Shown here in pieces: positions 1 through 8,261 of a stretch of 32,037 nt of DNA. The stretch comes from Burkholderiales bacterium (GTDB taxonomy: Bacteria; Pseudomonadota; Gammaproteobacteria; Burkholderiales; Burkholderiaceae_C): positions 129,602 to 161,638 of the forward strand of contig JAECRO010000002.1 in NCBI GenBank assembly GCA_016000195.1, written 5' to 3'. The translations under genes were made by a program, and so were the position numbers. Below the pieces are notes generated by a model. That model did not search any database, was not told where the DNA came from, and saw only the letters and a program-made list of their open reading frames with translations. The stretch's first letter is position 1. Each line of letters opens with the position of its first letter.

Positions 1-153
1 CCGCCTGCGCCTGCGCCGCTGGTCACGCTGGCGGCCCCGACCGCCAGCGCCAGCGAAGGCACCGAAGCCAAAGCCGGCAAAACCACCCCTGCGCCGCGCC
101 CTGTCCAGCGCCCTGCCAACAACATCAGCAACCCGGCCGGCATCAAGTTCTGA
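1..153 (+). CDS. C-terminal end of an unidentified Pro/Ala-rich protein (partial)
   Basis: Frame 1 is open from the first base to a TGA at 151-153, giving the last 50 residues of a protein that starts outside the window. The tail is low-complexity (Pro, Ala, Thr, Lys), resembling a disordered linker or tail rather than a folded domain, and ends in NPAGIKF. No family can be named. It converges on rpiA with only 26 bp between the two stop codons. Called real because the frame has no stop and G+C-rich third positions, but 50 residues is weak evidence. Confidence 0.55.
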   Translation, partial: PPAPAPLVTLAAPTASASEGTEAKAGKTTPAPRPVQRPANNISNPAGIKF

Positions 154-179
154 AGGCCCTTGCGGACTTTCGGAACGAC

Positions 180-851
180 TTAAAACACCAGGGTTTCAAC
201 GCCATCGTCCGTTCCCAGCAGGCACACATGGGCCTTCTGGAACGCAAACACGCCCACCGTCACCACGCCGGGCCACTGGCTGACCTCGGACTCGAAAGCC
301 AGCGGGTCGGTGATCTTCAGGCCGGTCACGTCCAGGATGTGCTGGCCGTTGTCCGTCACCAGCGGCTTGCCGTCCTTGTGGCGCACGATGGCCGCACCGC
401 CCAGCGCTTCAAACTGGCGCGCAACGCGCCGGGCCGCCATGGGAATGACTTCGACCGGCAAGGGAAAGCCGCCCAGCGTGGCCACGTACTTGGACTTGTC
501 GGCAATGCAGATAAACCGGCGCGACTGCACCGCGACGATTTTTTCGCGTGTCAGCGCTGCGCCGCCGCCCTTGACCATGTAGCCGGCGTGGTCGATCTCG
601 TCGGCGCCGTCGATGTACACCGCCAGATCGTCCACCTCGCTCGCATCAAACACCTTGATGCCCAGCGCCTGCAGCCGTTCGGTCGAGGCGTTCGAGCTGG
701 AGACCGCGCCGGCAATCCGGTCTTTCATCGTGGCCAGCGCGTCGATGAATTTGTTGACGGTGGAGCCGGTGCCGACGCCGACGATGCTGCCGGCCTCAAC
801 GTAATACAGGGCAGCCTGGCCGACCAGGGTTTTGAGTTCGTCTTGGGTCAT
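180..851 (-). CDS. rpiA: Ribose-5-phosphate isomerase A
   Basis: RpiA interconverts ribose 5-phosphate and ribulose 5-phosphate in the non-oxidative pentose phosphate pathway (cytosol). Visible family motifs are the phosphate-binding [13 protein letters not shown] near the N-terminus, the active-site GADEID, and [14 protein letters not shown], which holds the catalytic Lys/Glu region. I chose the ATG at 851 ([15 protein letters not shown], 223 aa), which fits the usual family length and has an AAGG about 10 nt upstream. An in-frame ATG at 917 would add a Pro/Leu-rich leader encoded partly by a 9-bp tandem duplication and is unlikely to be used. Divergent from pyrD across 145 bp. Confidence 0.96.
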   Translation of the reverse strand: MTQDELKTLVGQAALYYVEAGSIVGVGTGSTVNKFIDALATMKDRIAGAVSSSNASTERLQALGIKVFDASEVDDLAVYIDGADEIDHAGYMVKGGGAALTREKIVAVQSRRFICIADKSKYVATLGGFPLPVEVIPMAARRVARQFEALGGAAIVRHKDGKPLVTDNGQHILDVTGLKITDPLAFESEVSQWPGVVTVGVFAFQKAHVCLLGTDDGVETLVF

Positions 852-863
852 GGTGTGCCTTGC

Positions 864-881
864 GAGGTTTGGGAGGTTTGG
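864..881. repeat. 9-bp perfect tandem duplication in the rpiA leader
   Basis: GAGGTTTGG occurs twice in direct succession (864-872 and 873-881) in the rpiA-pyrD intergenic region, just upstream of the rpiA start. It is one of several 9-bp tandem duplications in the window, and the only one outside a coding region. Confidence 0.8.
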
Positions 882-996
882 AAGATGGGCTTGGGATGAA
901 ACGGGTTTTTGCGACAATCAGGGCTCATGTCCTGCAGGCCAGAGCGCTTTGCCAGGCCCGCACACATCCACCACCGCTATCTGCCCGAATTATCCA

Positions 997-2049
997 ATGT
1001 CCCTGCTCCCCTACGCCCTGGCCCGTCCCTTTTTATTCGGGCTTGACGCCGAAACCGCCCACGAACTGACCATGGCCTCGCTGGCGCGCACCCAGGGCAC
1101 GCCGCTGTCGGCGGCCTATTGCAGCAGCAAGGTCAGCGACCCCATTGAACTGGCCGGGCTGAAGTTTCCCAACCGCGTGGGCCTGGCCGCCGGGCTGGAC
1201 AAGAACGCCCGCTGCATCGACGGCCTGGCCGCCATGGGATTCGGCTTTGTCGAGGTCGGCACCGTGACGCCCAAGGCCCAGCCCGGCAATCCCAAGCCGC
1301 GCATGTTCCGCCTGCCCGAAGCAAACGCGCTCATCAACCGCCTGGGCTTCAACAATGACGGGCTGAACGCGTTCCTGGCCAATGTGCAGAAATCCGCCGT
1401 TCGCCAGAAAAATGCCCAAAATGCCTTGCTGCTCGGCCTGAACATCGGCAAGAACGCCGCCACACCGATTGAAAATGCGGTCGATGACTATCTTGTCTGC
1501 CTTGACGGCGTGTACCCGCATGCCGACTACGTCACCGTCAACATCTCCAGCCCCAACACCAAGAACCTGCGCGCGCTGCAAAGCGACGAGGCGCTGGACG
1601 CGCTGCTTGGCCGCATCGCCGAACGCCGCGAAACCCTGGCCAGCCGGCATGGCAAGCGCGTGCCGATATTCGTCAAGATCGCGCCCGACCTGGACGACGC
1701 GCAGGTCGGCGTGATTGCCGCGACTCTCAAGCGCCACGCCATGGACGGCGTGGTGGCCACCAACACCACGCTGAGCCGCGACGCCGTCAAGGGCCTGCGC
1801 CATGCCGAGGAAGCCGGCGGCCTGAGCGGCGCGCCGGTGCTGGCGGCCAGCAACCGCGTGATCGGCCAGTTGCGCGCCGCGCTGGGCCAGGGCTTTCCCA
1901 TCATCGGCGTGGGCGGCGTGCTGAGCGGGCTGGATGCGGTGTCAAAAATCAAGGCCGGCGCCGACGTGGTGCAGATTTACACCGGCCTGATCTACAAAGG
2001 CCCGGGGCTGGTCGCCGAAGCCGCCAATGCCATCAAAAAGACCCGCTAG
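997..2049 (+). CDS. pyrD: Dihydroorotate dehydrogenase (quinone), class 2
   Basis: Oxidises dihydroorotate to orotate with FMN and passes electrons to ubiquinone; the fourth step of pyrimidine synthesis, at the inner membrane. The N-terminus ([20 protein letters not shown]) is the short quinone-site helix region typical of class 2 enzymes. Then come [10 protein letters not shown], the catalytic-serine motif [12 protein letters not shown] and the C-terminal FMN phosphate-binding segment [19 protein letters not shown]. The start at 997 gives 350 aa, normal for the family. Longer in-frame extensions run back over rpiA and are rejected. The stop lies against a palindromic repeat that fills the gap to the next, convergent gene. 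Confidence 0.97.
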   Translation: MSLLPYALARPFLFGLDAETAHELTMASLARTQGTPLSAAYCSSKVSDPIELAGLKFPNRVGLAAGLDKNARCIDGLAAMGFGFVEVGTVTPKAQPGNPKPRMFRLPEANALINRLGFNNDGLNAFLANVQKSAVRQKNAQNALLLGLNIGKNAATPIENAVDDYLVCLDGVYPHADYVTVNISSPNTKNLRALQSDEALDALLGRIAERRETLASRHGKRVPIFVKIAPDLDDAQVGVIAATLKRHAMDGVVATNTTLSRDAVKGLRHAEEAGGLSGAPVLAASNRVIGQLRAALGQGFPIIGVGGVLSGLDAVSKIKAGADVVQIYTGLIYKGPGLVAEAANAIKKTR

Positions 2050-2092
2050 CGCACGGCTTATATGCACCAGCAGCTATTATTTTTATATGCTC
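2045..2092 (-). repeat. Palindromic intergenic repeat, copy A
   Basis: Degenerate copy read on the minus strand: an AT-rich core ending in AATAGCTGCT, then a GC segment ending in GCCGTGCGC. It fills the 41-bp gap between the convergent stop codons of pyrD and the next gene and overlaps the last bases of pyrD. Related to the copies near 5535, 10658, 19280, 26193, 29054 and 29247. Confidence 0.5.
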
Positions 2093-2348
2093 AATCCGGG
2101 ACAAATCGGTCCTTGAACCGGACCTCGTCTTCCGGCAGGTCCAGCGTGACCAGCTGGCCCATCTTGTGGTCGCTTCGCCGGTAAGCCGCAAACAGGCTGT
2201 ACTTGCCCTGGAAGTTATAGCTTTCCAGGTCGATCAGCATGTAGGGATAGGGCACGAAGACCTCATGCCGGAAAATCGCCCGGTGCCGGTTGCGCGGCGA
2301 GGGGAAAAGCTTGTAGTTGTCGGTGCTGATGCTCTGGGCTGAGGCCAT
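2091..2348 (-). CDS. Small conserved-looking protein of unknown function
   Basis: 85 residues from the ATG at 2348 (MASAQSISTDNYKLFPSPRN). An upstream ATG at 2417 would add a basic, Arg-rich leader that looks non-coding. The sequence is mixed alpha/beta with aromatic patches (VFVPYPYMLIDLESYNF) and a charged C-terminus. No signal peptide, membrane segment or catalytic motif is seen. I do not recognise the family. Its promoter region is shared with the divergent exonuclease gene. Confidence 0.6.
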   Translation of the reverse strand: MASAQSISTDNYKLFPSPRNRHRAIFRHEVFVPYPYMLIDLESYNFQGKYSLFAAYRRSDHKMGQLVTLDLPEDEVRFKDRFVPD

Positions 2349-2425
2349 GGTGTCTTGTTGCGGTGGGTTGTCGGGTTGCCGTGTGCGGCGGTAAGCTCTA
2401 GCCCTATTTTCACGCACTGGATTCC

Positions 2426-3022
2426 ATGACCGAGCACCACCCCACCCCGGACAAAGAGCAGATTGCCCTGCTTGAGCCTTTTGAGCGCCTGAACCTGGCG
2501 CAGATCCAGCTGGTGGCGACCGCGCAGCAGGCCATCCGCGCGCTCGAAGAGCTGGAGGGCGTCACGGCACTGGGCTTCGACACCGAGTCCAAGCCGACAT
2601 TCGCCAAAAACGAAGCCTCCACCGGGCCGCACATCGTGCAACTCTCGACGCTTGAGCGGGCCTACATCTTCCAGCTCGAAGACGCCGAATGCCGCCGCGC
2701 CGTCGCCCTGCTGCTGGAGACCGACCGGGTGATCAAGGCCGGCTTTGGCCTGGGCGACGACCGCCGCCGCATCATCCATAAACTCGGCGTGGACCCGCAG
2801 GGCGTGCTCGACCTGAACACCGTCTTCAGGGAGCGCGGCTACCGCAAGGACATGGGCGTGCGCGGCGCGGTGGCGGTGATGTTCAACCAGCGCTTCATCA
2901 AGTCGCGCAAGGCCACCACCTCCAACTGGGCCAATGTGCGGCTGCAGGAGTCCCAGCTCATTTATGCCGCCAACGACGCCTATGCAGCGCTTCGCGTGTA
3001 CCAGGCGCTGGGGCTGGATTGA
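2426..3022 (+). CDS. DEDDy-type 3'-5' exonuclease (RNase D/WRN-like)
   Basis: 198 residues forming a stand-alone 3'-5' exonuclease domain. The acidic metal ligands of the DEDD superfamily are in place: D52 and E54 (GFDTES), D111/D112 (GLGDDRRRI), and Y180 with D184 (YAANDAY), so it is the DEDDy subclass used by RNase D and WRN exonucleases. There is no HRDC domain, unlike full RNase D. Substrate (RNA or DNA 3' ends) cannot be told from sequence. Start at 2426 is the first ATG; the ribosome site is weak. Confidence 0.85.
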   Translation: MTEHHPTPDKEQIALLEPFERLNLAQIQLVATAQQAIRALEELEGVTALGFDTESKPTFAKNEASTGPHIVQLSTLERAYIFQLEDAECRRAVALLLETDRVIKAGFGLGDDRRRIIHKLGVDPQGVLDLNTVFRERGYRKDMGVRGAVAVMFNQRFIKSRKATTSNWANVRLQESQLIYAANDAYAALRVYQALGLD

Positions 3023-3105
3023 TCTTTACAAAAGGATTCCAGGCATTTGCACGGCCTATACGTTGAGCCCTGAAGATGAAGTTTTCCAACCACTGGAGTG
3101 AGTCC

Positions 3106-3561
3106 ATGAAATCAAAAACCATCATTTGCGCCATTGCCGCAGCCTCTTTCGGCTTTGGCTCGATGTCCTTCGCACAGACTTATGACCGGCACGGCCAGGG
3201 CAACGAGCCACAGCGTGGCGACCAGCACCCCCCCATGGGCCGGGATGGTCATGATGCGGGGCCTCGCGGCATGGAGCAGCGCGACCACCGCGACCACCGC
3301 AACGGCCCCAATGCCGGCGCCCGTGGTTTCGAGCGCCAGGATGCTGACGGCGACCGTCAGTATGGCGCCCGGGGTCCGCAATTTCATCGCGGCGGCCGGA
3401 TTCCGCAGGAATACCGCAACCGCCAGTATGTGGTGAACGACTGGCGCGGCCATCACCTGAACGCACCGCCCCGGGGCCACCAGTGGGTGCAGGTCGGCGC
3501 TGACTATGTGCTGATTGCCATCGCCACCGGCGTGATTGCGCAACTGGTGCTGGGCCAGTAA
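3106..3561 (+). CDS. RcnB-family periplasmic protein
   Basis: 151 residues from the ATG at 3106, which has GGAGTGA just upstream; the in-frame ATG at 3076 lacks this. An N-terminal signal peptide (KSKTIICAIAAASFGFGSMSFA, cleavage expected before Gln) is followed by a long His/Gly/Arg/Asp-rich low-complexity stretch and a C-terminal RcnB-like domain (RNRQYVVNDWRGHHLNAPPR and a hydrophobic end). RcnB in E. coli takes part in periplasmic Ni/Co homeostasis. Most family members, including this one, have no tested role. The His-rich part contains a 9-bp tandem duplication (cgcgaccac, 3280-3297). No rcnA efflux gene is adjacent. Confidence 0.8.
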   Translation: MKSKTIICAIAAASFGFGSMSFAQTYDRHGQGNEPQRGDQHPPMGRDGHDAGPRGMEQRDHRDHRNGPNAGARGFERQDADGDRQYGARGPQFHRGGRIPQEYRNRQYVVNDWRGHHLNAPPRGHQWVQVGADYVLIAIATGVIAQLVLGQ

Positions 3562-3571
3562 AGGCCCCGTG

Positions 3572-4201
3572 TCAGTGCAGGTGGCGGGGTTTGCGGCCGC
3601 CAGTGCCGTGGCCGGCGCCGCCTTGCGAGCCGCGCGGCGGCCGGCCGAGCTGCATTGAATTGACCAGCTCGTCAAAGCGGCGGCCAAACAGTTTGTCAAC
3701 GGCTTCCACGACTTCGCCCAGCTCGGAGCCGTCGAAATGCCGCTCCATCAGGCCGATCAGATCCTGCACCAGCAAGTCGCGCTGGACCTGCATGATGGCG
3801 GCCGGCGTGGGACCGACAAAATAGATGACGAAGTCGTCGCGGGCTTCTTCTTCCTCGTTGCCGCCCTCTTCCTCGTCGAAGTCGGCATCGTAGAAGGTGA
3901 CTTCAATCGGCGCGCCGACCTCGGCCAGGTCATTCAGGCCCATGCACATTTCATCGAGCGCCTGGCGAAAGTCATCGCCGCCCGGAACGGTCCAGCACAT
4001 CTGCAGCAAATGCTTGCCGGCATCGAAGCGGATGCCGGGCTCTTCTTCGTAGACGCTGGCAGCGCCTGCCGCCAGCGACCTGGAACCGGCGTATTTCCAC
4101 AGCGGCTTGAGCGCCTCCTGGATTTGCTCAAAGCTGACTTCGGCACGCAAAGGCACTTCGCCGTGAACGTGAATTTCAAATGGTGTGTTGTAGCGCGACA
4201 T
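3572..4201 (-). CDS. Conserved hypothetical protein with acidic linker
   Basis: 209 residues, probably cytosolic (no signal or membrane segment). Residues 1-105 look like an alpha/beta domain (FEIHVHGEVPLRAEVSFEQI). Residues 107-123 are a run of Asp/Glu, followed by a helical segment (130-185) and a Gly/Arg/His-rich tail. I recognise this as a burkholderial hypothetical-protein type but cannot give a function. Its stop is 10 bp from the convergent rcnB-like stop. Confidence 0.75.
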   Translation of the reverse strand: MSRYNTPFEIHVHGEVPLRAEVSFEQIQEALKPLWKYAGSRSLAAGAASVYEEEPGIRFDAGKHLLQMCWTVPGGDDFRQALDEMCMGLNDLAEVGAPIEVTFYDADFDEEEGGNEEEEARDDFVIYFVGPTPAAIMQVQRDLLVQDLIGLMERHFDGSELGEVVEAVDKLFGRRFDELVNSMQLGRPPRGSQGGAGHGTGGRKPRHLH

Positions 4202-4483
4202 GGAATTATCTTATCCACTTTCAAGGGATCAATGGGCGCCAGGGCACTACCCACTGTGGCCGATGCGCCCCTAAAACGCCCATATTCCTGAAAATGATGC
4301 TGAAAAAAGGGCTGCCCGGTCAGAGGGGCGGTGTGTGCGGCATCAGCCGGCTCTGGCTGCCCAAAATGGGCTGGGAAGTATTGTGCCACCGTGCGCCATG
4401 CCGCAAACGGTGTAGTCCTACAGGCGTCCTGGCAAAACCGTTTTTAAATCAGGTGCTGTCCGCACTACCCGCCAAGGCCACTC
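4202..4483. other. Divergent intergenic region upstream of egtD, no gene seen
   Basis: 282 bp between two divergent genes. It holds no frame with convincing coding character, and no egtB remnant was seen. It should contain the promoters of both flanking genes, but none stands out. Confidence 0.5.
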
Positions 4484-5515
4484 TTGAAATTCTCCGACAC
4501 TCTTTTTGAGCTGCCATCTGCCGCAGCGCCTGCCCCGACGCCCCGGTTCATCAATCTGCGCGGCCGTGAATCGCCGGGGCAGCCACCCCGCAGCACCGTC
4601 CAGGAGCTCACCGAAGGACTGATGGCTGAAGCGGCCAGCGTGTCCCCGAAGTTTTTTTACAACGCGCTGGGTTCCAGGCTGTTTGAAGCCATCACCGCAC
4701 TCGACGAGTACTACCCGAGCCGCACCGAGGCCGGAATCTTTCAGGCCGCTTCTGCGCAGATGGCCGGCGCGCTGGCTGAAAACGGCTTGAGTCACCCGTG
4801 CCTGATTGACCTGGGCGCGGGAAACTGCGCCAAGGCCATGGCCCTGATTCCCCCGCTGCAGCCGCGCCAGTATGTGCCGGTCGATATTTCGGTGGATTTT
4901 TTGAAGGACGCGGCGGCCCAGGTGCAAAACAGTTTTCCGGCGCTCGATATCGTGGGCGTCGGCATGGATTTTTCAGCCGGACTGGCCTTGCCCGATGAAG
5001 TCCAGGGCCGTGACCGGGTGTTTTTCTACCCCGGCTCCAGCCTCGGCAATTTCCAGCCCGCGCAGGCCCTGGCGTTTTTGCGGCACATGGCCGATCCGGC
5101 GCAGGGCAAGGCGCGCGGCCTGCTGCTGGGCATTGACTTGGTGAAGGACGCGGCCACGCTCGAAGCGGCCTATGACGATGCGCTGGGCGTGACGGCGGCC
5201 TTCAATAAAAACCTGCTGCGCAACGTGAACGAGTTGCTGGCGGCGGATTTCGACGTGCGGCAATGGCGGCATGTGGCGCTTTTCAATGCCGCGCAATCAC
5301 GCATCGAGATGCACCTGCAAGCCTTGTGCGACGTGACCGTGCAATGGCCAGGCCATTCGCGCCGCTTCCTGGCAGGCGAGCGTATCCACACCGAAAGCTC
5401 CTGCAAATACACGGTCGAGAGCATGACGGCCCAGTTGAAGCTGGCCGGATTCAGGCATATCCGGCACTGGAGCGACCCGCAGGACTGGTTTGCGGTGTTC
5501 TGGGCCGCCCTCTAG
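4484..5515 (+). CDS. egtD: L-histidine N-alpha-methyltransferase EgtD
   Basis: Transfers three methyl groups from SAM to histidine to make hercynine, the first step of ergothioneine synthesis. Residues 108-117 (IDLGAGNCAK) and VPVDIS form the SAM site. YY (76-77), FYPGSSLGNF (181-190), FNKNLLRNVN (240-249) and TESSCKY (303-309, with E304/S305) match the conserved histidine-site blocks of the family. The 343-aa length is normal. The start is a TTG at 4484 with AAGG about 8-11 nt upstream; there is no better in-frame ATG before conserved sequence. No egtB lies next to it, although egtB is a common neighbour of egtD. Confidence 0.93.
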   Translation: MKFSDTLFELPSAAAPAPTPRFINLRGRESPGQPPRSTVQELTEGLMAEAASVSPKFFYNALGSRLFEAITALDEYYPSRTEAGIFQAASAQMAGALAENGLSHPCLIDLGAGNCAKAMALIPPLQPRQYVPVDISVDFLKDAAAQVQNSFPALDIVGVGMDFSAGLALPDEVQGRDRVFFYPGSSLGNFQPAQALAFLRHMADPAQGKARGLLLGIDLVKDAATLEAAYDDALGVTAAFNKNLLRNVNELLAADFDVRQWRHVALFNAAQSRIEMHLQALCDVTVQWPGHSRRFLAGERIHTESSCKYTVESMTAQLKLAGFRHIRHWSDPQDWFAVFWAAL

Positions 5516-5534
5516 GAAATTCAGCATGTTTTAG

Positions 5535-5595
5535 AGCCAAAACAGCTTCTTGCGCAATGAGGACGGGCGCTAACCGCTATTTATTTAATAGCAAA
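5535..5595 (-). repeat. Palindromic intergenic repeat, copy B
   Basis: On the minus strand: GCTATTAAATAAATAGC (an inverted repeat with an AT loop), then about 30 nt holding TTAGCGCC...TTGCGCAA, then TGTTTTGGC. Fills most of the gap between the egtD and eutR stop codons (convergent genes) and may act as a bidirectional 3' end. Confidence 0.75.
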
Positions 5596-5606
5596 TTCAG
5601 CCCGGC

Positions 5607-6659
5607 CTAATGCGTGCGCTGGCGCAGCGACTCCGACGGACTCTGGCCGAACAGCTTGCGGTAGTCGCTGGAGAACTGGCTGAAATGCCAAAACCCCCAG
5701 TCGGCGGCAACATCGCGCACCGTCCGGGACTCCGGGAAACTTTCCCGCAGTTCCCGGCGCGCGCCGTTCAACCGGATGATGCGCAAATACTGGATCGGAC
5801 TGATGCCCAGCACGTCCTCGAAGCAGTATTGCAGGGTTCGGCGGCTGACATGCAGGCGCTCGCACAGCTCCGGCACGGTGACGAGCCGATCCCGATGCGC
5901 AAGCACATGGTCGCGCACCTGCGCAACGATGCGCTGGCGCCGCATGAAGCTATTGCTCACGGCGCTGTCCACCGCGCCGGTATCGAGCATGGACAGCACG
6001 GCCATCATCACGGCCTGCCCTGCATGGGCCACGCCGGCAACCGGCCTGTCTTCGCCGTCTTCGCCGTCTTCTGCGTCGTCGCGGTCGGCCAGGATCAGGC
6101 GGACCAGCGCCTGCAAACAAGCCAGCCGGGTTGATTCGGCCACATGCAGCACCTCGGTACTGGCCAGTTGCGTCCAGTCAATGCAGCACCCCATCCGGCT
6201 GGCGGTGGCCGCCAGGAAATCGCGCCTGATGACGATGCCGTAGATCGCGTAGTCGGCCGGGGTCAGCAGTTCAAACTCCCGGTTGCCCGGGCGCACCATG
6301 ATGGTGTCGGCACCGCCGAGGCGGCCATTGATCCGGGCATCTCCCCCGGAACGCCCGCATGCATGGCTTGCCTGGCCCTGCACGCCGAACCAGAATGCAT
6401 CGGGCCAGACGCAGCAGGACTGGCGCACTGCCTGGCTGGTGTGCTCCAGGAAAACCTGCATTTCCGGCATCTGCAGTTCTGTCAATACGCCGTGGAACGG
6501 GCCGCGCGTGATCTGGTCGTAGCTTTGCTCCCAGGCGGTCAGGTTGTGGGCGTGGTCGTCGGCGTCGTGCGCCTCGACGGTTCGTATCTGGTGCGCGCTG
6601 CCCTGTAATGGAACCGGCAAGGCCTCTTGATTGAACGGCGGATGTGGCGTGAATGGCAT
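5607..6659 (-). CDS. eutR: AraC-family regulator of ethanolamine utilisation (EutR-like)
   Basis: 350 residues, the same length as E. coli EutR. The N-terminal two-thirds is the effector-sensing region. The C-terminal AraC double helix-turn-helix lies at about 262-285 (VPELCERLHVSRRTLQYCF) and 313-338 (TVRDVAADWGFWHFSQFSSD). A 9-bp tandem repeat encodes Gly-Glu-Asp repeats (6048-6074). The start at 6659 has GGAAAGG 7 nt upstream. It is transcribed away from eat-eutBC, so it is the expected local activator, presumably responding to ethanolamine (with B12 in the E. coli protein). That role is inferred from position and similarity. Confidence 0.88.
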   Translation of the reverse strand: MPFTPHPPFNQEALPVPLQGSAHQIRTVEAHDADDHAHNLTAWEQSYDQITRGPFHGVLTELQMPEMQVFLEHTSQAVRQSCCVWPDAFWFGVQGQASHACGRSGGDARINGRLGGADTIMVRPGNREFELLTPADYAIYGIVIRRDFLAATASRMGCCIDWTQLASTEVLHVAESTRLACLQALVRLILADRDDAEDGEDGEDRPVAGVAHAGQAVMMAVLSMLDTGAVDSAVSNSFMRRQRIVAQVRDHVLAHRDRLVTVPELCERLHVSRRTLQYCFEDVLGISPIQYLRIIRLNGARRELRESFPESRTVRDVAADWGFWHFSQFSSDYRKLFGQSPSESLRQRTH

Positions 6660-6752
6660 AAAACAACCCTTTCCAGGAGAGAGCCGGCGACCGGCTGGAC
6701 ACAGGGATGGTTTTTAAAGCACAAGCCATGCCGTGCCGGGAACCTAAAAAAG

Positions 6753-6768
6753 TGGCCGAAAGTTTGCC
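6753..6768 (+). promoter_or_regulatory. Sigma-54-like -24/-12 element upstream of eat-eutBC
   Basis: TGGCCGAAAGTTTGCC has the invariant GG and GC of RpoN promoters at the required spacing (GG at 6754-6755, GC at 6766-6767) and agrees with TGGC...TTGC; it departs from consensus at the A/T after GC and at the ACG. Transcription would begin near 6779, giving a roughly 60-nt leader before the eat ATG. Seen by eye, untested. Confidence 0.45.
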
Positions 6769-6839
6769 GAAATTCGATAACGCCCCTCAAGCCGCGCTGG
6801 CTACAGTGACCGGGTCATTGAACAAAAGGGGGAACTTTC

Positions 6840-8243
6840 ATGCATCCTGTCTCGCATTCACACGGTGCAAACGCACTCAAGCCGGTGCTCGGCACCCTGC
6901 AGCTCTGGGGGATTGCCGTCGGGCTGGTCATCTCCGGCGAGTATTTCGGCTGGAGCTACGGCTGGGCGTCGGCGGGCACGCTGGGCTTCACCATCACCTC
7001 GATTTTTATCGCGGCGATGTACGCCACCTTCATCTTCAGCTTCACCGAACTGACCACCTCGATTCCGCATGCCGGCGGGCCGTTCGCCTACAGCAAGCGC
7101 GCCTTCGGCCCCACGGCGGGCTACCTGGCGGGCGCGGCGACCCTGATCGAGTTCGTCTTTGCGCCGCCGGCCATTGCGCTGGCGATTGGCGCCTACCTGA
7201 ATGTGCAGTTCCCGGCGCTGGACCCCAAGACGGCCGCCGTGGGCGCCTACCTGGTGTTCATGACGCTCAACATCGTGGGCGTGCAGATTGCCGCCACGTT
7301 CGAGCTGGCGGTGACGCTGCTGGCGATTTTCGAGCTGCTGGTGTTCATGGGCGTGGTGGCGCCCGGTTTTTCGATGGCCAGCTTCACCAAGGGCGGCTGG
7401 TCGGGCATGGACAGTTTCAGCCTGGCCTCGATTCCGGGCATGTTCGCGGCGATTCCGTTTGCGATCTGGTTCTTTTTGGCGATTGAAGGCGTGGCCATGG
7501 CGGCCGAAGAGGCCAAAGACCCCAGGCGCGCGATTCCGATTGCCTACATTACCGGCATCCTGACGCTGGTGGTGCTGGCCATTGGCGTGATGGTGTTTGC
7601 CGGCGGCGCGGGCGACTGGACCAAGCTGTCCAACATCAACGACCCGCTGCCGCAGGCCATGAAAGGCATCGTCGGCGAGAACAGCGGCTGGCTGCACATG
7701 CTGGTCTGGCTGGGCCTGTTTGGGCTGGTGGCCTCGTTCCACGGCATCATCCTGGGCTACTCGCGCCAGATCTTTGCACTGGCGCGCGAAGCTTATTTGC
7801 CAGCCTACTTTGCCAAGGTGCATCCGCGCTTCAAGACGCCGCACCGCGCCATCCTGGCCGGCGGCGTGGTGGGCATTGCCGCCATCTACAGCGACGAGCT
7901 GGTCAAGATAGGCGGGCTGACGCTGACCGCCAACATCGTCACCATGGCGGTGTTCGGCGCGATTTTGATGTACATCATCAGCATGCTCAGCCTGTTCCGG
8001 CTGCGGCGCAGCGAGCCGGACATGGTGCGGCCCTTCCGCGCGCCGTTCTACCCCTACTTTCCGGCCTTCGCGCTGCTGGGCGCGGGTGTTTGCATGGCGA
8101 CGATGATCTACTACAACCCGCTGGTGTTCGGCCTGTTCGTGCTGTTTCTGGCGCTGGGCTATGCCTATTTCCGGATGACGGCCCAGAATAGAAGCCAAGC
8201 CATCGCCGCCAGCATCGCCGGAGCCGGGCTGAAACCATCGTAA
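6840..8243 (+). CDS. eat: Ethanolamine permease (APC superfamily)
   Basis: 467 residues with about 12 hydrophobic spans and short charged loops, matching amino acid-polyamine-organocation transporters of the ethanolamine permease type. The first span region (LQLWGIAVGLVISGEYFGWS) and HAGGPFAYSKRAFGPTAGYL are typical. It would import ethanolamine across the inner membrane. The ATG at 6840 has a strong Shine-Dalgarno (AGGGGGAA). It is first in a tight operon with eutB (18-nt gap) and eutC, and divergent from eutR, which supports the substrate assignment. Confidence 0.92.
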   Translation: MHPVSHSHGANALKPVLGTLQLWGIAVGLVISGEYFGWSYGWASAGTLGFTITSIFIAAMYATFIFSFTELTTSIPHAGGPFAYSKRAFGPTAGYLAGAATLIEFVFAPPAIALAIGAYLNVQFPALDPKTAAVGAYLVFMTLNIVGVQIAATFELAVTLLAIFELLVFMGVVAPGFSMASFTKGGWSGMDSFSLASIPGMFAAIPFAIWFFLAIEGVAMAAEEAKDPRRAIPIAYITGILTLVVLAIGVMVFAGGAGDWTKLSNINDPLPQAMKGIVGENSGWLHMLVWLGLFGLVASFHGIILGYSRQIFALAREAYLPAYFAKVHPRFKTPHRAILAGGVVGIAAIYSDELVKIGGLTLTANIVTMAVFGAILMYIISMLSLFRLRRSEPDMVRPFRAPFYPYFPAFALLGAGVCMATMIYYNPLVFGLFVLFLALGYAYFRMTAQNRSQAIAASIAGAGLKPS

Positions 8244-8261
8244 AAACACCGTAAAAATACC

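Noticed and set aside
2091..2417. Longer version of the small unknown gene starting at 2417
   Set aside because: The added 23 residues are Arg/Pro/Gln-rich and not protein-like; the ATG at 2348 is preferred.
4199..4232. Sigma-70-like promoter (TTGATC, 16 bp, GATAAT) before the gene ending at 3572
   Set aside because: The -10 box ends only 3 nt before the start codon, so transcription would begin inside the ATG. Probably fortuitous.
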